Source: Auanema rhodensis
Taxonomy: Eukaryota; Nematoda; Chromadorea; Rhabditida; Rhabditidae
Assembly: GCA_964057225.1 (NCBI GenBank)
Contig: OZ059895.1
Location: forward strand, 23,880,688 to 23,944,687
DNA length: 64,000 nucleotides
Direction: 5' to 3'
Shown in pieces: positions 11,089 through 23,936 of this stretch; position 1 is the first letter of the stretch, and every line of letters begins with the position of its first letter. The translations under genes and the position numbers were made by a program. The notes below the pieces were generated by a model. That model worked only from the letters and a program-made list of their open reading frames with translations. It did no database searches and was not told the DNA's origin.

Positions 11089-12320
11089 TAAATGTACACG
11101 TGATGTGCACTTGGTATGTAACTCGCTTCACTTGAAAGATAAAGAGATGCGGTTTTCAAAATTAGATTCCCCATGTCCATATTAGTCTAAAAACAAATTT
11201 TTATTGATATTGGTTAATGGTAACCATGACTTTGAAATTTACGTGAACTTTAATTTATGCTAATTAAATGTACACGTGATGTGCACTTGATATGTAACTC
11301 GCTTCACGTGAAAGATAAAGAGATGCGGTTTTCAAAATTAGATTCCCCATGTCCATATTAGTCTAAAAACAAATTTTCATTGATATTGGTGCATGGTAAC
11401 CATGACTTTGAAATTTACGTGAACTTTAATTTATGCTAATTAAATGTACACGTGATGTGCACTTGGTATGTAACTCGCTTCACGTGAAAGATAAAGAGAT
11501 GCGGTTTTCAAAATTAGATTCCCCATGTCCATATTAGTCTAAAAACAGATTTTTATTGATATTGGTGCATGGTAACCATGACTTTGAAATTTACGTGAAC
11601 TTTAATTTATGCTAATTAAATGTACACGTGATGTGCACTTGGTATGTAACTCGCTTCACGTGAAAGATAAAGAGATGCGGTTTTCAAAATTAGATTCCCC
11701 ATGTCCATATTAGTCTAAAAACAAATTTTTATTGATATTGGTTAATGGTAACCATGACTTTGAAATTTACGTGAACTTTAATTTATGCTAATTAAATGTA
11801 CACGTGATGTGCACTTGATATGTAACTCGCTTCACGTGAAAGATAAAGAGATGCGGTTTTCAAAATTAGATTCCCCATGTCCATATTAGTCTAAAAACAA
11901 ATTTTTATTGATATTGGTGCATGGTAACCATGACTTTGAAATTTACGTGAACTTTAATTTATGCTAATTAAATGTACACGTGATGTGCACTTGGTATGTA
12001 ACTCGCTTCACGTGAAAGATAAAGAGATGCGGTTTTTAAAATTAGATTTCCCATGTCCATATTAGTCTAAAAACAGATTTTTATTGATATTGGTGCATGT
12101 TAACCATGACTTTGAAATTTACGTGAACTTTAATTTATGCTAATTAAATGTACACGTGATGTGCACTTGGTATGTAACTCGCTTCACGTGAAAGATAAAG
12201 AGATGCGGTTTTCAAAATTAGATTCCCCATGTACATATTAGTCTAAAAACAAATTTTTATTGATATTGGTGCATGTTAACCATGACTTTGAAATTTACGT
12301 GAACTTTAATTTATGCTAAT
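11089..12320. repeat. 7-mer HOR, second unit (1232 bp)
   Basis: Monomers 64-70 repeat monomers 57-63 at 1232 bp. Private differences are T114C (ATTTTCATTG) near 11378 and G132T rather than G131T in the final monomer. The unit's flanks break the pattern: monomer 56 to the left has its own T112C, and 71 to the right carries A47G. Confidence 0.87.
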
Positions 12321-13200
12321 TAAATGTACACGTGATGTGCACTTGGTATGTAACTCGCTTCACGTGGAAGATAAAGAGATGCGGTTTTCAAAATTAGATT
12401 CCCCATGTCCATATTAGTCTAAAAACAAATTTTTATTGATATTGGTTAATGGTAACCATGACTTTGAAATTTACGTGAACTTTAATTTATGCTAATTAAA
12501 TGTACACGTGATGTGCACTTGGTATGTAACTCGCTTCACGTGGAAGATAAAGAGATGCGGTTTTCAAAATTAGATTCCCCATGTCCATATTAGTCTAAAA
12601 ACAAATTTTTATTGATATTGGTGCATGGTAACCATGACTTTGAAATTTACGTGAACTTTAATTTATGCTAATTAAATGTACACGTGATGTGCACTTGGTA
12701 TGTAACTCGCTTCACGTGAAAGATAAAGAGATGCGGTTTTCAAAATTAGATTCCCCATGTCCATATTAGTCTAAAAACAAATTTTTATTGATATTGGTTA
12801 ATGGTAACCATGACTTTGAAATTTACGTGAACTTTAATTTATGCTAATTAAATGTACACGTGATGTGCACTTGATATGTAACTCGCTTCACGTGGAAGAT
12901 AAAGAGATGCGGTTTTCAAAATTAGATTCCCCATGTCCATATTAGTCTAAAAACAAATTTTTATTGATATTGGTTAATGGTAACCATGACTTTGAAATTT
13001 ACGTGAACTTTAATTTATGCTAATTAAATGTACACGTGATGTGCACTTGATATGTAACTCGCTTCACGTGAAAGATAAAGAGATGCGGTTTTCAAAATTA
13101 GATTCCCCATGTCCATATTAGTCTAAAAACAAATTTTTATTGATATTGGTTCATGGTAACCATGACTTTGAAATTTACGTGAACTTTAATTTATGCTAAT
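12321..13200. repeat. Satellite monomers 71-75, recombined edge of the 7-mer HOR
   Basis: Copies with C128A (71, 73, 74), G26A (74, 75) and A47G (71, 72, 74) occur in mixed combinations not seen to the left. Elsewhere C128A in one copy is followed by G26A in the next; the 71-to-72 step breaks this link, which is what an exchange point would leave. Confidence 0.65.
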
Positions 13201-14256
13201 TAAATGTACACGTGATGTGCACTTGGTATGTAACTCGCTTCACGTGAAATATAAAGAGATGCGGTTTTCAAAATTAGATTCCCCATGTCCATATTAGTCT
13301 AAAAACAAATTTTTATTGATATTGGTGCATAGTGACCATGACTTTGAAATTTACGTGAACTTTAATTTATGCTAATTAAATGTACACGTGATGTGCACTT
13401 GGTATGTAACTCGCTTCACGTGAAAGATAAAGAGATGCGGTTTTCAAAATTAGATTCCTCATGTCCATATTAGTCTAAAAACAAATTTTTATTGATATTG
13501 GTGCATGGTAACCATGACTTTGAAATTTACGTGAACTTTAATTTATGCTAATTAAATGTACACGTGATGTGCACTTGGTATGTAACTCGGTTCACGTGAA
13601 AGATAAAGAGATGCGGTTTTCAAAATTAGATTCCCCATGTCCATATTAGTCTAAAAACAAATTTTTATTGATATTGGTGCATGGTAACCATGACTTTGAA
13701 ATTTACGTGAACTTTAATTTATGCTAATTAAATGTACACGTGATGTGCACTTGGTATGTAACTCGCTTCACTTGAAAGATAAAGAGATGCGGTTTTCAAA
13801 ATTAGATTGCCCATGTCCATATTAGTCTAAAAACAAATTTTTATTGATATTGGTGCATGGTAACCATGACTTTGAAATTTACGTGAACTTTAATTTATGC
13901 TAATTAAATGTACACGTGATGTGCACTTGGTATGTAACTCGCTTCACGTGAAAGATAAAGAGATGCGGTTTTCAAAGTTAGATTCCCCATGTCCATATTA
14001 GTCTAAAAACGAATTTTTATTGATATTGGTGCATGGTAACCACGACTTTGAAATTTACGTGAACTTTAATTTATGCTAATTAAATGTACACGTGATGTGC
14101 ACTTGGTATGTAACTCGCTTCACGTGAAAGATAAAGAGATGCGGTTTCCAAAATTAGATTCCCCATGTCCATATTAGTCTAAAAACAAATTTTTATTGAT
14201 ATTGGTGCATGGTAACCATGACTTTGAAATTTACATGAACTTTAATTTATGCTAAT
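13201..14256. repeat. Satellite monomers 76-81, relatively diverged single copies
   Basis: Six neighbours each carry mostly private substitutions (for example ATAGTGACC near 13330, TCGGTTC near 13588, TTGCCCATG near 13808, TTACATGAAC near 14232). No ordered HOR is visible, although monomer 80 (13905-14080) is the first member in the window of the linked A73G/A107G/T139C class that becomes common later. Such higher private variation is typical of stretches outside a recently amplified block. Confidence 0.7.
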
Positions 14257-16896
14257 TAAATGTACACGTGATGTGCACTTGGTATGTAACTCGCTTCACG
14301 TGAAAGATAAAGAGATGCGGTTTTCAAAATTAGATTCCTCATGTCCATATTAGTCAAAAAACAAATTTTTATTGATATTGGTGCATGGTAACCATGACTT
14401 TGAAATTTACGTGAACTTTAATTTATGCTAATTAAATGTACACGTGATGTGCACTTTGTATGTTACTCGCTTCACGTGAAAGATAAAGAGATGCGGTTTT
14501 CAAAATTAGATTCCCCATGTCCATATTAGTCAAAAAACAAATTTTTATTGATATTGGTGCATGGTAACCATGACTTTGAAATTTACGTGAACTTTAATTT
14601 ATGCTAATTAAATGTACACGTGATGTGCACTTGGTATGTAACTCACTTCACGTGAAAGATAAAGAGATGCGGTTTTCAAAATTAGATTCCCCATGTCCAT
14701 ATTAGTCAAAAAACAAATTTTTATTGATATTGGTGCATGGTAACCATGACTTTGAAATTTACGTGAACTTTAATTTATGCTAATTAAATGTACACGTGAT
14801 GTGCACTTGGTATGTAACTCACTTCACGTGAAAGATAAAGAGATGCGGTTTTCAAAATTAGATTCCCCATGTCCATATTAGTCAAAAAACAAATTTTTAT
14901 TGATATTGGTGCATGGTAACCATGACTTTGAAAATTACGTGAACTTTAATTTATGCTAATTAAATGTACACGTGATGTGCACTTGGTATGTAACTCGCTT
15001 CACGTGAAAGATAAAGAGATGCGGTTTTCAAAATTAGATTCCCCATGTCCATATTAGTCAAAAAACAAATTTTTATTGATATTGGTTTATGGTAACCATG
15101 ACTTTGAAATTTACGTGAACTTTAATTTATGCTAATTAAATGTACACGTGATGTGCACTTGGTATGTAACTCGCTTCACGTGAAAGATAAAGAGATGCGG
15201 TTTTCAAAATTAGATTCCTCATGTCCATATTAGTCAAAAAACAAATTTTTATTGATATTGGTTTATGGTAACCATGACTTTGAAATTTACGTGAACTTTA
15301 ATTTATGCTAATTAAATGTACACGTGATGTGCACTTGGTATGTAACTCGCTTCACGTGAAAGATAAAGAGATGCGGTTTTCAAAATTAGATTCCCCATGT
15401 CCATATTAGTCAAAAAACAAATTTTTATTGATATTGGTTCATGGTAACCATGACTTTGAAATTTACGTGAACTTTAATTTATGCTAATTAAATGTACACG
15501 TGATGTGCACTTGGTATGTAACTCGCTTCACGTGAAAGATAAAGAGATGCGGTTTTCAAAATTAGATTCCTCATGTCCATATTAGTCTAAAAACAAATTT
15601 TTATTGATATTGGTGCATGGTAACCATGACTTTGAAATTTACGTGAACTTTAATTTATGCTAATTAAATGTACACGTGATGTGCACTTGGTATGTAACTC
15701 GCTTCACGTGAAAGATAAAGAGATGCGGTTTTCAAAATTAGATTCCTCATGTCCATATTAGTCAAAAAACAAATTTTTATTGATATTGGTGCATGGTAAC
15801 CATGACTTTGAAATTTACGTGAACTTTAATTTATGCTAATTAAATGTACACGTGATGTGCACTTGGTATGTAACTCGCTTCACGTGAAAGATAAAGAGAT
15901 GCGGTTTTCAAAATTAGATTCCCCATGTCCATATTAGTCAAAAAACAAATTTTTATTGATATTGGTGCATGGTAACCATGACTTTGAAATTTACGTGAAC
16001 TTTAATTTATGCTAATTAAATGTACACGTGATGTGCACTTGGTATGTAACTCACTTCACGTGAAAGATAAAGAGATGCGGTTTTCAAAATTAGATTCCCC
16101 ATGTCCATATTAGTCAAAAAACAAATTTTTATTGATATTGGTGCATGGTAACCATGACTTTGAAATTTACGTGAACTTTAATTTATGCTAATTAAATGTA
16201 CACGTGATGTGCACTTGGTATGTAACTCGCTTCACGTGAAAGATAAAGAGATGCGGTTTTCAAAATTAGATTCCCCATGTCCATATTAGTCAAAAAACAA
16301 ATTTTTATTGATATTGGTGCATGGTAACCATGACTTTGAAATTTACGTGAACTTTAATTTATGCTAATTAAATGTACACGTGATGTGCACTTGGTATGTA
16401 ACTCACTTCACGTGAAAGATAAAGAGATGCGGTTTTCAAAATTTGATTCCCCATGTCCATATTAGTCTAAAAACAAATTTTTATTGATATTGGTGCATGG
16501 TAACCATGACTTTGAAATTTACGTGAACTTTAATTTATGCTAATTAAATGTACACGTGATGTGCACTTGGTATGTAACTCGCTTCACGTGAAAGATAAAG
16601 AGATGCGGTTTTCAAAATTAGATTCCTCATGTCCATATTAGTCTAAAAACAAATTTTTATTGATATTGGTGCATGGTAACCATGACTTTGAAATTTACGT
16701 GAACTTTAATTTATGCTAATTAAATGTACACGTGATGTGCACTTGGTATGTAACTCGCTTCACGTGAAAGATAAAGAGATGCGGTTTTCAAAATTAGATT
16801 CCTCATGTCCATATTAGTCTAAAAACAAATTTTTATTGATATTGGTGCATGGTAACCATGACTTTGAAATTTACGTGAACTTTAATTTATGCTAAT
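14257..16896. repeat. T100A-rich zone (monomers 82-96)
   Basis: Most of these copies have TAGTCAAAAAAC (T100A), combined variously with C83T, G37A (TCACTTC) and a TTTATGG form of the dyad (C128T). Immediate neighbours are often almost identical, as in 84/85 and 86/87, which suggests recent single-monomer duplication rather than a fixed multi-monomer HOR. The A76T class first appears at monomer 94 (16369-16544). Confidence 0.75.
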
Positions 16897-19800
16897 TAAA
16901 TGTACACGTGATGTGCACTTGGTATGTAACTCGCTTCACGTGAAAGATAAAGAGATGCGGTTTTCAAAATTAGATTCCCCATGTCCATATTAGTCAAAAA
17001 ACAAATTTTTATTGATATTGGTTCATGGTAACCATGACTTTGAAATTTACGTGAACTTTAATTTATGCTAATTAAATGTACACGTGATGTGCACTTGGTA
17101 TGTAACTCGCTTCACGTGAAAGATAAAGAGATGCGGTTTTCAAAATTTGATTCCCCATGTCCATATTAGTCTAAAAACAAATTTTTATTGATATTGGTGC
17201 ATGGTAACCATGACTTTGAGATTTACGTGAACTTTAATTTATGCTAATTAAATGTACACGTGATGTGCACTTGGTATGTAACTCGCTTCACGTGAAAGAT
17301 AAAGAGATGCGGTTTTCAAAATTAGATTCCCCATGTCCATATTAGTCAAAAAACAAATTTTTATTGATATTGGTTCATGGTAACCATGACTTTGAAATTT
17401 ACGTGAACTTTAATTTATGCTAATTAAATGTACACGTGATGTGCACTTGGTATGTAACTCGCTTCACGTGAAAGATAAAGAGATGCGGTTTTCAAAATTA
17501 GATTCCCCATGTCCATATTAGTCAAAAAACAAATTTTTATTGATATTGGTTCATGGTAACCATGACTTTGAAATTTACGTGAACTTTAATTTATGCTAAT
17601 TAAATGTACACGTGATGTGCACTTGGTATGTAACTCGCTTCACGTGAAAGATAAAGAGATGCGGTTTTCAAAATTAGATTCCTCATGTCCATATTAGTGT
17701 AAAAACAAATTTTTATTGATATTGGTGCATGGTAACCATGACTTTGAAATTTACGTGAACTTTAATTTATGCTAATTAAATGTACACGTGATGTGCACTT
17801 GGTATGTAACTCGCTTCACGTGAAAGATAAAGAGATGCGGTTTTCAAAATTAGATTCCCCATGTCCATATTAGTCAAAAAACAAATTTTTATTGATATTG
17901 GTTCATGGTAACCATGACTTTGAAATTTACGTGAACTTTAATTTATGCTAATTAAATGTACACGTGATGTGCACTTGGTATGTAACTCGCTTCACGTGAA
18001 AGATAAAGAGATGCGGTTTTCAAAATTTGATTCCCCATGTCCATATTAGTCTAAAAACAAATTTTTATTGATATTGGTGCATGGTAACCATGACTTTGAA
18101 ATTTACGTGAACTTTAATTTATGCTAATTAAATGTACACGTGATGTGCACTTGGTATGTAACTCGCTTCACGTGAAAGATAAAGAGATGCGGTTTTCAAA
18201 ATTAGATTCCCCATGTCCATATTAGTCAAAAAACAAATTTTTATTGATATTGGTTCATGGTAACAATGACTTTGAAATTTACGTGAACTTTAATTTATGC
18301 TAATTAAATGTACACGTGATGTGCACTTGATATGTAACTCGCTTCACGTGAAAGATAAAGAGATGCGGTTTTCAAAATTAGATTCCCCATGTCCATATTA
18401 GTCAAAAAACAAATTTTTATTGATATTGGTTCATGGTAACCATGACTTTGAAATTTACGTGAACTTTAATTTATGCTAATTAAATGTACACGTGATGTGC
18501 ACTTGGTATGTAACTCGCTTCACGTGAAAGATAAAGAGATGCGGTTTTCAAAATTAGATTCCCCATGTCCATATTAGTCAAAAAACAAATTTTTATTGAT
18601 ATTGGTTCATGGTAACCATGACTTTGAAATTTACGTGAACTTTAATTTATGCTAATTAAATGTACACGTGATGTGCACTTGGTAAGTAACTCGCTTCACG
18701 TGAAAGATAAAGAGATGCGGTTTTCAAAATTAGATTCCTCATGTCCATATTAGTGTAAAAACAAATTTTTATTGATATTGGTGCATGGTAACCATGACTT
18801 TGAAATTTACGTGAACTTTAATTTATGCTAATTAAATGTACACGTGATGTGCACTTGGTATGTAACTCGCTTCACGTGAAAGATAAAGAGATGCGGTTTT
18901 CAAAATTAGATTCCCCATGTCCATATTAGTCAAAAAACAAATTTTTATTGATATTGGTTCATGGTAACCATGACTTTGAAATTTACGTGAACTTTAATTT
19001 ATGCTAATTAAATGTACACGTGATGTGCACTTGGTATGTAACTCGCTTCACGTGAAAGATAAAGAGATGCGGTTTTCAAAATTTGATTCCCCATGTCCAT
19101 ATTAGTCTAAAAACAAATTTTTATTGATATTGGTGCATGGTAACCATGACTTTGAAATTTACGTGAACTTTAATTTATGCTAATTAAATGTACACGTGAT
19201 GTGCACTTGGTATGTAACTCGCTTCACGTGAAAGATAAAGAGATGCGGTTTTCAAAATTAGATTCCCCATGTCCATATTAGTCAAAAAACAAATTTTTAT
19301 TGATATTGGTTCATGGTAATAATGACTTTGAAATTTACGTGAACTTTAATTTATGCTAATTAAATGTACACGTGATGTGCACTTGATATGTAACTCGCTT
19401 CACGTGAAAGATAAAGAGATGCGGTTTTCAAAATTTGATTCCCCATGTCCATATTAGTCTAAAAACAAATTTTTATTGATATTGGTGCATGGTAACCATG
19501 ACTTTGAAATTTACGTGAACTTTAATTTATGCTAATTAAATGTACACGTGATGTGCACTTGGTATGTAACTCGCTTCACGTGAAAGATAAAGAGATGCGG
19601 TTTTCAAAATTAGATTCCTCATGTCCATATTAGTCTAAAAACAAATTTTTATTGATATTGGTTCATGGTAACCATGACTTTGAAATTTACGTGAACTTTA
19701 ATTTATGCTAATTAAATGTACACGTGATGTGCACTTGGTATGTAACTCGCTTCACGTGAAAGATAAAGAGATGCGGTTTTCAAAATTAGATTCCCCATGT

Positions 19801-21120
19801 CCATATTAGTCAAAAAACAAATTTTTATTGATATTGGTTCATGGTAACCATGACTTTGAAATTTACGTGAACTTTAATTTATGCTAATTAAATGTACACG
19901 TGATGTGCACTTGGTATGTAACTCGCTTCACGTGAAAGATAAAGAGATGCGGTTTTCAAAATTAGATTCCCCATGTCCATATTAGTCAAAAAACAAATTT
20001 TTATTGATATTGGTTCATGGTAACCATGACTTTGAAATTTACGTGAACTTTAATTTATGCTAATTAAATGTACACGTGATGTGCACTTGGTATGTAACTC
20101 GCTTCACGTGAAAGATAAAGAGATGCGGTTTTCAAAATTTGATTCCCCATGTCCATATTAGTCTAAAAACAAATTTTTATTGATATTGGTGCATGGTAAC
20201 CATGACTTTGAGATTTACGTGAACTTTAATTTATGCTAATTAAATGTACACGTGATGTGCACTTGGTATGTAACTCGCTTCACGTGAAAGATAAAGAGAT
20301 GCGGTTTTCAAAATTAGATTCCCCATGTCCATATTAGTCAAAAAACAAATTTTTATTGATATTGGTTCATGGTAACCATGACTTTGAAATTTACGTGAAC
20401 TTTAATTTATGCTAATTAAATGTACACGTGATGTGCACTTGGTATGTAACTCGCTTCACGTGAAAGATAAAGAGATGCGGTTTTCAAAATTTGATTCCCC
20501 ATGTCCATATTAGTCTAAAAACAAATTTTTATTGATATTGGTGCATGGTAACCATGACTTTGAAATTTACGTGAACTTTAATTTATGCTAATTAAATGTA
20601 CACGTGATGTGCACTTGGTATGTAACTCGCTTCACGTGAAAGATAAAGAGATGCGGTTTTCAAAATTAGATTCCTCATGTCCATATTAGTCTAAAAACAA
20701 ATTTTTATTGATATTGGTGCATGGTAACCATGACTTTGAAATTTACGTGAACTTTAATTTATGCTAATTAAATGTACACGTGATGTGCACTTGGTATGTA
20801 ACTCGCTTCACGTGAAAGATAAAGAGATGCGGTTTTCAAAGTTAGATTCCCCATGTCCATATTAGTCTAAAAACGAATTTTTATTGATATTGGTGCATGG
20901 TAACCACGACTTTGAAATTTACGTGAACTTTAATTTATGCTAATTAAATGTACACGTGATGTGCACTTGGTATGTAACTCGCTTCACGTGAAAGATAAAG
21001 AGATGCGGTTTTCAAAATTAGATTCCTCATGTCCATATTAGTCTAAAAACAAATTTTTATTGATATTGGTGCATGGTAACCATGACTTTGAAATTTACGT
21101 GAACTTTAATTTATGCTAAT
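16897..21120. repeat. Alternating T100A and A76T zone with a 6-mer duplication (monomers 97-120)
   Basis: Monomers with T100A plus TTCATGG alternate with A76T (AATTTGATT) plus GTGCATGG and with C83T copies. Monomers 101-106 (17601-18656) and 107-112 (from 18657) share a 6-mer order: C99G (TAGTGTAA), T100A, A76T, a C137A dyad mutant, then G26A. The second dyad mutant has an added C136T (TAATAATG near 19318), so it looks like a further-mutated descendant. The shared series ends at the G26A monomer. Confidence 0.8.
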
Positions 21121-23936
21121 TAAATGTACACGTGATGTGCACTTGGTATGTAACTCGCTTCACGTGAAAGATAAAGAGATGCGGTTTTCAAAATTAGATT
21201 CCTCATGTCCATATTAGTCTAAAAACAAATTTTTATTGATATTGGTGCATGGTAACCATGACTTTGAATATTACGTGAACTTTAATTTATGCTAATTAAA
21301 TGTACACGTGATGTGCACTTGGTATGTAACTCGCTTCACGTGAAAGATAAAGAGATGCGGTTTTCAAAATTAGATTCCTCATGTCCATATTAGTCTAAAA
21401 ACAAATTTTTATTGATATTGGTGCATGGTAACCATGACTTTGAAATTTACGTGAACTTTAATTTATGCTAATTAAATGTACACGTGATGTGCACTTGGTA
21501 TGTAACTCGCTTCACGTGAAAGATAAAGAGATGCGGTTTTCAAAATTAGATTCCCCATGTCCATATTAGTCAAAAAACAAATTTTTATTGATATTGGTTC
21601 ATGGTAACCATGACTTTGAAATTTACGTGAACTTTAATTTATGCTAATTAAATGTACACGTGATGTGCACTTGGTATGTAACTCGCTTCACGTGAAAGAT
21701 AAAGAGATGCGGTTTTCAAAATTTGATTCCCCATGTCCATATTAGTCTAAAAACAAATTTTTATTGATATTGGTGCATGGTAACCATGACTTTGAAATTT
21801 ACGTGAACTTTAATTTATGCTAATTAAATGTACACGTGATGTGCACTTGGTATGTAACTCGCTTCACGTGAAAGATAAAGAGATGCGGTTTTCAAAATTA
21901 GATTCCTCATGTCCATATTAGTCTAAAAACAAATTTTTATTGATATTGGTTCATGGTAACCATGACTTTGAAATTTACGTGAACTTTAATTTATGCTAAT
22001 TAAATGTACACGTGATGTGCACTTGGTATGTAACTCGCTTCACGTGAAAGATAAAGAGATGCGGTTTTCAAAATTAGATTCCCCATGTCCATATTAGTCA
22101 AAAAACAAATTTTTATTGATATTGGTTCATGGTAACCATGACTTTGAAATTTACGTGAACTTTAATTTATGCTAATTAAATGTACACGTGATGTGCACTT
22201 GGTATGTAACTCGCTTCACGTGAAAGATAAAGAGATGCGGTTTTCAAAATTTGATTCCCCATGTCCATATTAGTCTAAAAACAAATTTTTATTGATATTG
22301 GTGCATGGTAACCATGACTTTGAAATTTACGTGAACTTTAATTTATGCTAATTAAATGTACACGTGATGTGCACTTGGTATAAAACTCGCTTCACGTGAA
22401 AGATAAAGAGATGCGGTTTTCAAAATTAGATTCCTCATGTCCATATTAGTCTAAAAACAAATTTTTATTGATATTGGTTCATGGTAACCATGACTTTGAA
22501 ATTTACGTGAACTTTAATTTATGCTAATTAAATGTACACGTGATGTGCACTTGGTATGTAACTCGCTTCACGTGAAAGATAAAGAGATGCGGTTTTCAAA
22601 ATTTGATTCCCCATGTCCATATTAGTCTAAGAACAAATTTTTATTGATATTGGTGCATGGTAACCATGACTTTGAAATTTACGTGAACTTTAATTTATGC
22701 TAATTAAATGTACACGTGATGTGCACTTGGTATGTAACTCGCTTCACGTGAAAGATAAAGAGATGCGGTTTTCAAAATTAGATTCCCCATGTCCATATTA
22801 GTCTAAAAACAAATTTTTATTGATATTGGTGCATGGTAACCATGACTTTGAAATTTACGTGAACTTTAATTTATGCTAATTAAATGTACACGTGATGTGC
22901 ACTTGGTATGTAACTCGCTTCACGTGAAAGATAAAGAGATGCGGTTTTCAAAATTAGATTCCTCATGTCCATATTAGTCTAAAAACAAATTTTTATTGAT
23001 ATTGGTGCATGGTAACCATGACTTTGATATTTACGTGAACTTTAATTTATGCTAATTAAATGTACACGTGATATGCACTTGGTATGTAACTCGCTTCACG
23101 TGAAAGATAAAGAGATGCGGTTTTCAAAGTTAGGTTCCCCATGTCCATATTAGTCTAAAAACGAATTTTTATTGATATTGGTGCATGGTAACCACGACTT
23201 TGAAATTTACGTGAACTTTAATTTATGCTAATTAAATGTACACGTGATGTGCACTTGGTATGTAACTCGCTTCACGTGAAAGATAAAGAGATGCGGTTTT
23301 CAAAATTAGATTCCCCATGTCCATATGAGTCTAAAAACAAATTTTAATTGATATTGGTGCATGGTAACCATGACTTTGAAATTTACGTGAACTTTAATTT
23401 ATGCTAATTAAATGTACACGTGATGTGCACTTGGTATGTAACTCGCTTCACGTGAAAGATAAAGAGATGCGGTTTTCAAAATTAGATTCCCCATGTCCAT
23501 ATTAGTCTAAAAACGAATTTTTATTGATATTGGTGCATGGTAACCACGACTTTGAAATTTACGTGAACTTTAATTTATGCTAATTAAATGTACACGTGAT
23601 GTGCACTTGGTATGTAACTCGCTTCACGTGAAAGATAAAGAGATGCGGTTTTCAAAATTAGATTCCCCATGTCCATATTAGTCTAAAAACGAATTTTTAT
23701 TGATATTGGTGCATGGTAACCACGACTTTGAAATTTACGTGAACTTTAATTTATGCTAATTAAATGTACACGTGATGTGCACTTGGTATGTAACTCGCTT
23801 CACGTGAAAGATAAAGAGATGCGGTTTTCAAAATTAGATTCCTCATGTCCATATTAGTCTAAAAACAAATTTTTATTGATATTGGTGCATGGTAACCATG
23901 ACTTTGAAATTTACGTGAACTTTAATTTATGCTAAT
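21121..23936. repeat. 16-mer HOR unit, first copy (2816 bp)
   Basis: Monomers 121-136. Ordered markers include A149T+T150A (GAATATT near 21266), T100A, A76T, C83T, T100A, A76T, the TATAAAA form (22379), A76T, a plain copy, A148T (GATATTT), G17A (GATATGC at 23071) with A73G/A107G/T139C, TATGAGTC with T114A, and two copies of A107G/T139C. The series recurs at +2816 bp with few differences; A103G (TCTAAGAAC near 22630) is private here, and the second A107G/T139C copy (135) is replaced in the next unit. Confidence 0.88.
22177..23584. repeat. 8-monomer HOR core, copy 1 (1408 bp)
   Basis: Monomers 127-134 in the order A76T; TATAAAA; A76T; plain; A148T; G17A plus A73G/G77-region change/A107G/T139C; TATGAGTC plus T114A; A107G/T139C. 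The same eight-monomer order is found seven times in the window. The TATAAAA form (22379-22385) arises from two adjacent substitutions, G30A and T31A. Confidence 0.88.
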
